Assembly: GCF_010095445.2 (NCBI RefSeq)
Contig: NZ_WFGV02000002.1
Location: 1-64,000, forward strand
DNA from: Pseudomonas sp. TNT3
GTDB taxonomy: Bacteria; Pseudomonadota; Gammaproteobacteria; Pseudomonadales; Pseudomonadaceae
Reading direction: 5' to 3'
Length of the DNA stretch: 64,000 nt
Part shown: in pieces, positions 59,528-64,000 of the stretch
How the letters are laid out: each line of letters begins with the position of its first letter
Numbering within the stretch: the stretch's first letter is position 1
Translations under genes and position numbers: made by a program
The notes under the pieces: generated by a model
Told to the model about the DNA's origin: nothing
What the model saw: only the letters and a program-made list of their open reading frames with translations
The model's database searches: none

Positions 59528-60925
59528 ATGAAGCATCCAGCACGTGTTGAACTCTGGGCCATTCTGCGGCTGGCGGGGCCGTTGATTGCCTCACAGTTGG
59601 CGCACATGCTGATGGTTCTTACCGATACGTTGATGATGGCCCGCCTCAGCCCCGAGGCGCTGGCCGGCGGCGGTCTGGGGGCGGCGGCCTATTCCTTCGT
59701 GGCATTTTTCTGCATCGGTGTAATTGCTGCGGTCGGCACCCTGGTGTCTATCCGCAAAGGTGCAGGCGATACCGTTGGGGCGGCGCGACTGACCCAGGCG
59801 GGGTTGTGGCTGGCGTGGTTGATGGCGCTGGTGGCGGGCTTGCTGTTGTGGAACCTCAAGCCGGTGTTGTTGCTGTTCGGTCAGACCGAAACCAACGTCC
59901 AGATGGCCGGGCAGTTTCTGTTGATCCTGCCGTTCGCCCTGCCCGGCTATCTGAGCTTCATGGCCCTGCGCGGTTTCACCAGTGCGATCGGCCGGGCGAC
60001 GCCCGTCATGGTCATCAGCCTCGCCGGTACGGTCGCTAACTTTCTGCTCAACTATGCGTTGATCACCGGCATGTTTGGCTTGCCGAAATTGGGCCTGGTC
60101 GGGATCGGACTGGTCACGGCCATTGTCGCCAACCTCATGGCAGTGGCACTCGCGCTGCACATTCGCCGGCATCCCGCGTACGACGCTTATCCGCTGCGCG
60201 CGGGCCTGTCACGGCCTAATCGTCAGTACCTCAAAGAGCTGTGGCGCCTGGGCCTGCCCATTGGCGGTACCTATGCGGTGGAAGTCGGGCTGTTTGCCTT
60301 TGCCGCGCTGTGCATGGGTACGATGGGCAGTACGCAATTGGGCGCGCATCAGATCGCGCTGCAAATCGTTTCGGTGGCGTTCATGATTCCGGCGGGACTC
60401 TCCTATGCGATCACCATGCGCATCGGCCAGCATTACGGCGCAGGGCAACTGCTGGATGCGCGGTTGGCAGGCAGGGTCGGCCTGGCCTTCGGAGCGATAG
60501 CGATGCTGGGTTTCGCGATGGTGTTCTGGCTGCTGCCAAATCAGTTGATTGGTTTGTTTCTGGACCACAACGACCCGGCGTTTCGCCCGGTCATTGAGCT
60601 AGCCGTGAGTCTGCTGGCGGTGGCGGCGTGGTTCGAGCTGTTCGACGGTACGCAAACCATTGCCATGGGCTGCATCCGTGGGCTCAAGGACGCCAAGACC
60701 ACATTCCTTGTCGGACTGGGTTGCTATTGGCTGATCGGTGCACCGGCCGCCTGGTGGATGGCCTTCCATTTGGACTGGGGGCCGACGGGAGTCTGGTGGG
60801 GTTTGGCGCTGGGCCTGGCTTGCGCGGCGGTGGGTCTGACGCTGGCGTTTGAATGGAAGATGAAGCGGATGATCCGGCGGGAGCCGTCTTCGGCGGAAAG
60901 TTTCCAGATCGCCCAGCCTGACTGA
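59528..60925 (+). CDS. MATE-family multidrug efflux pump (NorM-like)
   Basis: A 465-residue inner-membrane protein with 12 TM helices. The N-terminus is MKHPARVELWAILRLAGPLI, with the conserved ASQLAHMLMVLTDTLMMARL loop. A TTG at 59513, a GTG at 59519 and an ATG at 59522 are alternatives, but the ATG at 59528 matches other Pseudomonas NorM proteins. MATE pumps exchange cationic drugs for protons or sodium. It is divergent from the LysR gene. Confidence 0.9.
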   Translation: MKHPARVELWAILRLAGPLIASQLAHMLMVLTDTLMMARLSPEALAGGGLGAAAYSFVAFFCIGVIAAVGTLVSIRKGAGDTVGAARLTQAGLWLAWLMALVAGLLLWNLKPVLLLFGQTETNVQMAGQFLLILPFALPGYLSFMALRGFTSAIGRATPVMVISLAGTVANFLLNYALITGMFGLPKLGLVGIGLVTAIVANLMAVALALHIRRHPAYDAYPLRAGLSRPNRQYLKELWRLGLPIGGTYAVEVGLFAFAALCMGTMGSTQLGAHQIALQIVSVAFMIPAGLSYAITMRIGQHYGAGQLLDARLAGRVGLAFGAIAMLGFAMVFWLLPNQLIGLFLDHNDPAFRPVIELAVSLLAVAAWFELFDGTQTIAMGCIRGLKDAKTTFLVGLGCYWLIGAPAAWWMAFHLDWGPTGVWWGLALGLACAAVGLTLAFEWKMKRMIRREPSSAESFQIAQPD

Positions 60926-60932
60926 AGTTTCC

Positions 60933-61022
60933 TGTAGGAGCGAGCCTGCTCGCGATGAGGTCGTATCAGTTAACATCAATGCCACTGATACATCGCTATC
61001 GCGAGCAGGCTCGCCCCCACAG
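60933..61022. repeat. REP doublet between the MATE and GGDEF/EAL genes
   Basis: TGTAGGAGCGAGCCTGCTCG (60933 onward) is partly complemented by CGCGAGCAGGCTCGCCCCCA (to about 61022). Arms differ at several bases. Confidence 0.75.
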
Positions 61023-61033
61023 TTGTTTATCGG

Positions 61034-62707
61034 CTAACTCACGACTTCCAATGCAGGCTGCTGGCTCGAACCAAACGTCAAATACTCAACCAGTTCCGCC
61101 AACGGCAGCGGCTTGCTGATGAGGTATCCCTGCACCTGATCGCAACCAAACCCGCGCAACAGATCCAGCTGTGCCACGGTTTCAACCCCTTCGGCAACCA
61201 CTTCCAGGTTGAGGTTGTGCGCGAGGTTGATCATCGCGTGGACCAGTTTGCGATTTTCCTCACGCTCTTCCATACCGCCGACAAAACTTTTGTCGACCTT
61301 CAGCAAGGCAATCGGCAGGCTGTTGAGGTGCACGAACGACGAAAACCCGGTCCCGAAATCATCCAGTGAGAAGCGCACACCCAGGCGTCCGAGGGCATCC
61401 ATGGTCTGCTTCACCAGATCGCTGCGGCGCATGACTGCCGTTTCGGTCAACTCGAACTCCAGCCACTGCGCCTCGACGCCGCGCTCGACGATCAAGCGAC
61501 TCAATGTCGGCAGTAGCTGGCTGTCCTGAAACTGCCGGAATGACAGGTTGATCGCCATGTGCAACGCCGGCAGACCGCGCTCGCGCAGCGCCTGCATGTC
61601 ACGCAACGCACGGGAAATAACCCAGTAACCCAGCGGCACGATCAAACCGCTTTGTTCGGCCAGCGGGACAAATTCGCTCGGAGGCAGCAAACCACGCTCG
61701 GCATGCCGCCAGCGCACCAAGGCTTCGAGGCCGACAATCTGCCCGTCCGCAAGATTCAGCCTGGGTTGGTAATGCAGCTCCAGTTCATCCCGACGCAACG
61801 CCCGGCGCAGCTCGCTTTCGAGGTCGGCCATGCTGCGGGCATTGCGGTTGATGCGTTCGTTGAAGATGTGGAAGGTGCAGCCCTGCGTGCTCTTGGCCTG
61901 CTGCATCGCGATGTGGGCATGCCACATCAGCGGATCGGCGCCGGCCTGGGCTCGGGCGTGGGCAATGCCCAGGCTGGAACCGATCAACAGGCTTTCGCCG
62001 TCAACCCAATAAGGTTCGGCCAGGGCTTCGGTAATTCGCTCGGCCATCCATTCCGCGCGTTGAGGGGCGCGACGGGTGTCGATCAGCAAGGCAAATTCAT
62101 CGCTGCCCAGCCGCGCCAGCTGATCGCCGGCCTCAAGCTGGCTTTTCAACCGCGCGACGACTTGCAGGATCAACCGGTCGCCAGCCTGATGGCCAAGGGC
62201 GTCGTTGGCATGGCGGAAGTTATCGAGGTCCAGGTGACCAAGCGCCAGGCCTCGGCCGTCGTTTTCCACCAAGCGCGCCGCCAGCAATGTCTGGAACCCC
62301 TGACGGTTGGCGATGCCGGTCAACGGGTCTTGCTCGGCCAGGCGCTGCAGGGTGTTTTCCAGCAGTCCGCGTTCGCGCACGTGGCGCAGGCAGCGACGCA
62401 ACATGCCCGAATCCAGTACGTCACGCACCAACCAGTCGCTAACACCATCGGGTGGCGAAACGGGTTCGTGTTCGAGCAGCAATACAGTCGGCAGAGTGCA
62501 TTGGCCTGGCAGCGGCGCCAGTGCAGGAATCGTCAACAACACCGCATTGCGGTTGTCATCGAACAGACTGCTGACCGACTCCCAGCTCGGCGCGCTGATC
62601 AGCACGGCCGAGCTCCCCATCGGAGCCAGACACTCGCGCAACAACGCTGCCCACGCTGGCTCTTCGGCCAGTAGCAGCAAACGCAAGGGTTCGACAGGCG
62701 TAGACAA
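61034..62707 (-). CDS. GGDEF/EAL protein, probable c-di-GMP phosphodiesterase
   Basis: A 557-residue protein. Residues 1-125 form a degenerate receiver-like domain, 126-285 a GGDEF domain and 300-545 an EAL domain. The GGDEF site reads GSDEF (201-205), so cyclase activity is unlikely. The EAL domain keeps EAL (328-330), NLSFRQFQD, ELTETAVM, LDDFGTGFSSF, KVDKSFV and EGVET, so phosphodiesterase activity is expected. It is the homologue by position of P. aeruginosa PA5295, next to rep. Confidence 0.9.
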   Translation of the reverse strand: MSTPVEPLRLLLLAEEPAWAALLRECLAPMGSSAVLISAPSWESVSSLFDDNRNAVLLTIPALAPLPGQCTLPTVLLLEHEPVSPPDGVSDWLVRDVLDSGMLRRCLRHVRERGLLENTLQRLAEQDPLTGIANRQGFQTLLAARLVENDGRGLALGHLDLDNFRHANDALGHQAGDRLILQVVARLKSQLEAGDQLARLGSDEFALLIDTRRAPQRAEWMAERITEALAEPYWVDGESLLIGSSLGIAHARAQAGADPLMWHAHIAMQQAKSTQGCTFHIFNERINRNARSMADLESELRRALRRDELELHYQPRLNLADGQIVGLEALVRWRHAERGLLPPSEFVPLAEQSGLIVPLGYWVISRALRDMQALRERGLPALHMAINLSFRQFQDSQLLPTLSRLIVERGVEAQWLEFELTETAVMRRSDLVKQTMDALGRLGVRFSLDDFGTGFSSFVHLNSLPIALLKVDKSFVGGMEEREENRKLVHAMINLAHNLNLEVVAEGVETVAQLDLLRGFGCDQVQGYLISKPLPLAELVEYLTFGSSQQPALEVVS

Positions 62708-62970
62708 GCTAGCTCCCTAGACTCTGCAAAGAGGTGGCGACCGGCATTATGCCGCGCCGATAACCAATGACCAAATGACATCAGTTATCAAACGAGGCTT
62801 TTGTATCAGGAATTACGAACATTAGACGCAAATTAATCATGCATCCTGCGTGAAAGTATCAAAACCGGCAAATACAGATCGCGTGTTACGTCACAAGTCG
62901 GAGAGAGCAGCACAATTCGCTGAGCCTGTTAAAATGCCGGCCCATTTCGCAAACGACTCCCTGATTCCGT

Positions 62971-64000
62971 ATGTCCCGACTCAATCCCCGGCAGCAAGAA
63001 GCCGTGAGCTACGTCGGCGGCCCTCTTTTGGTGCTCGCCGGCGCAGGCTCCGGCAAGACGAGTGTGATCACGCGCAAAATCGCGCATTTGATCCAGAACT
63101 GCGGCATTCGCGCCCAGTACATCGTCGCCATGACCTTTACCAACAAGGCCGCGCGCGAGATGAAGGAACGGGTCGGCACCCTGCTCAAGGGCGGCGAAGG
63201 CCGCGGCCTGACGGTGTGTACCTTCCACAACCTGGGCTTGAACATCATCCGCAAGGAACACGTTCGCCTGGGCTACAAGCCGGGTTTTTCGATCTTTGAC
63301 GAGACCGACGTCAAAGCCTTGATGACCGACATCATGCAGAAGGAATACTCGGGCGACGACGGCGTCGACGAGATCAAGAACATGATCGGCTCCTGGAAAA
63401 ACGACCTGATCCTGCCGCCCGAAGCTCTGGAAAACGCGCGCAATCCCAAGGAGCAGACCGCCGCCATCGTCTATACCCACTATCAGCGCACGCTCAAGGC
63501 GTTCAACGCGGTGGACTTCGACGATCTGATCCTGCTGCCGGTAAAGCTGTTCCAGGAACACGCCGACATTCTCGAAAAGTGGCAGAACAAGGTCCGCTAC
63601 CTGCTGGTGGACGAATACCAGGACACCAACGCCAGCCAGTATTTGCTGGTGAAACTGCTGATCGGCACGCGCAACCAGTTCACCGTGGTGGGCGACGATG
63701 ACCAGTCGATTTATGCCTGGCGTGGCGCGCGCCCGGAAAACCTGATGCTGCTCAAGGACGATTACCCGTCCCTGAAAGTGGTAATGCTGGAGCAGAACTA
63801 TCGCTCCACCAGCCGCATCCTGCGTTGCGCGAACGTGCTGATCTCCAATAACCCGCACGAATTCGAAAAGCAGCTGTGGAGCGAGATGGGTCACGGCGAT
63901 GAAATCCGCGTGATCCGTTGCCGCAACGAAGACGCCGAAGCCGAGCGTGTGGCCGTTGAGCTGTTGACCCTGCACTTGCGCACCGACCGGCCGTACAGCG
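62971..64000 (+). CDS. rep: ATP-dependent DNA helicase Rep (3' end outside window)
   Basis: At least 343 residues of a UvrD/Rep superfamily I helicase, continuing past the window end. Seen are Walker A LVLAGAGSGKTSVITRKI, motif Ia AMTFTNKAAREMKERV, motif II LLVDEYQDTN, motif III VVGDDDQSIYAWRGARPENL and motif IV EQNYRSTSRILR. Rep unwinds 3' to 5' ahead of or behind stalled forks. The ATG at 62971 is preferred; it has no strong SD. It is divergent from the GGDEF/EAL gene. The gap 62708-62970 holds no gene. Confidence 0.96.
   Translation, partial: MSRLNPRQQEAVSYVGGPLLVLAGAGSGKTSVITRKIAHLIQNCGIRAQYIVAMTFTNKAAREMKERVGTLLKGGEGRGLTVCTFHNLGLNIIRKEHVRLGYKPGFSIFDETDVKALMTDIMQKEYSGDDGVDEIKNMIGSWKNDLILPPEALENARNPKEQTAAIVYTHYQRTLKAFNAVDFDDLILLPVKLFQEHADILEKWQNKVRYLLVDEYQDTNASQYLLVKLLIGTRNQFTVVGDDDQSIYAWRGARPENLMLLKDDYPSLKVVMLEQNYRSTSRILRCANVLISNNPHEFEKQLWSEMGHGDEIRVIRCRNEDAEAERVAVELLTLHLRTDRPYS

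Overview
The window looks like a stretch of chromosome from a Pseudomonas of the fluorescens group. The evidence is GC-rich coding with GTG starts, and gene neighbourhoods typical of the genus: ubiD-rho-trxA-ppx-ppk-hemB; algP-algQ-dsbH-hemY-hemX-hemD-hemC-algR-argH; cyaA-rnk-cyaY-lppL-lysA-dapF-DUF484-xerC; sutA-amtB-glnK-ubiK-yifB; LysR-MATE-GGDEF/EAL-rep. The intergenic spaces carry paired REP-like inverted repeats of the fluorescens/putida type. Almost everything is core genome. No tRNA, rRNA, insertion sequence, prophage or CRISPR array was seen. The first gene (membrane fusion protein) and the last (rep) run off the window ends.

Layout. 1-4.3 kb: a three-gene exporter operon like yhiI-rbbA-yhhJ. 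4.4-10.1 kb: a FliL-like protein, a quinone oxidoreductase, a small exported TonB-C protein, glpT behind probable GlpR operators, chaC and a ferredoxin-type reductase. 10.1-18.8 kb: ubiD, rho with a long leader, trxA, convergent ppx/ppk separated by a perfect 39-bp inverted repeat, and hemB. 19-27.8 kb: DedA, a di-iron hydroxylase, elbB, a YaiI protein, a cytochrome c-FTR1 iron permease fusion, a LysE exporter, a small MscS channel and an ABC-F ATPase. 27.8-38.6 kb: the alginate-regulator and haem cluster. AlgR is present, but algZ, its expected sensor gene, appears reduced to a 3' remnant. 38.7-43.3 kb: a GST, two small conserved proteins and class I adenylate cyclase. 43.3-49.3 kb: rnk, a DUF1289 protein, cyaY and the lppL-lysA-dapF-DUF484-xerC-HAD operon. 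49.5-53.0 kb: sutA, yjbQ, the glnK-amtB ammonium module and ubiK. 53.0-54.6 kb: a small accessory pocket with a structured leader RNA, a BRO-N protein, a decayed acetyltransferase and an unrecognised 58-residue ORF. 54.7-64 kb: yifB, a chemoreceptor, a LysR regulator, a MATE pump, a GGDEF/EAL protein and rep.

How the genes work together. HemB, HemC and HemD are consecutive or near-consecutive enzymes of tetrapyrrole synthesis. LysA and DapF close the lysine/peptidoglycan branch. GlnK-AmtB senses and imports ammonium. Ppx and Ppk degrade and make polyphosphate. AlgR, AlgP and AlgQ are transcriptional regulators or effectors. SutA and Rho act on RNA polymerase and transcript termination.

No large undescribed system is visible. 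The best candidates for new biology are the leader RNA before the BRO-N gene, where two helices compete for the same bases, the accessory pocket around it, and the loss of algZ next to an intact algR.
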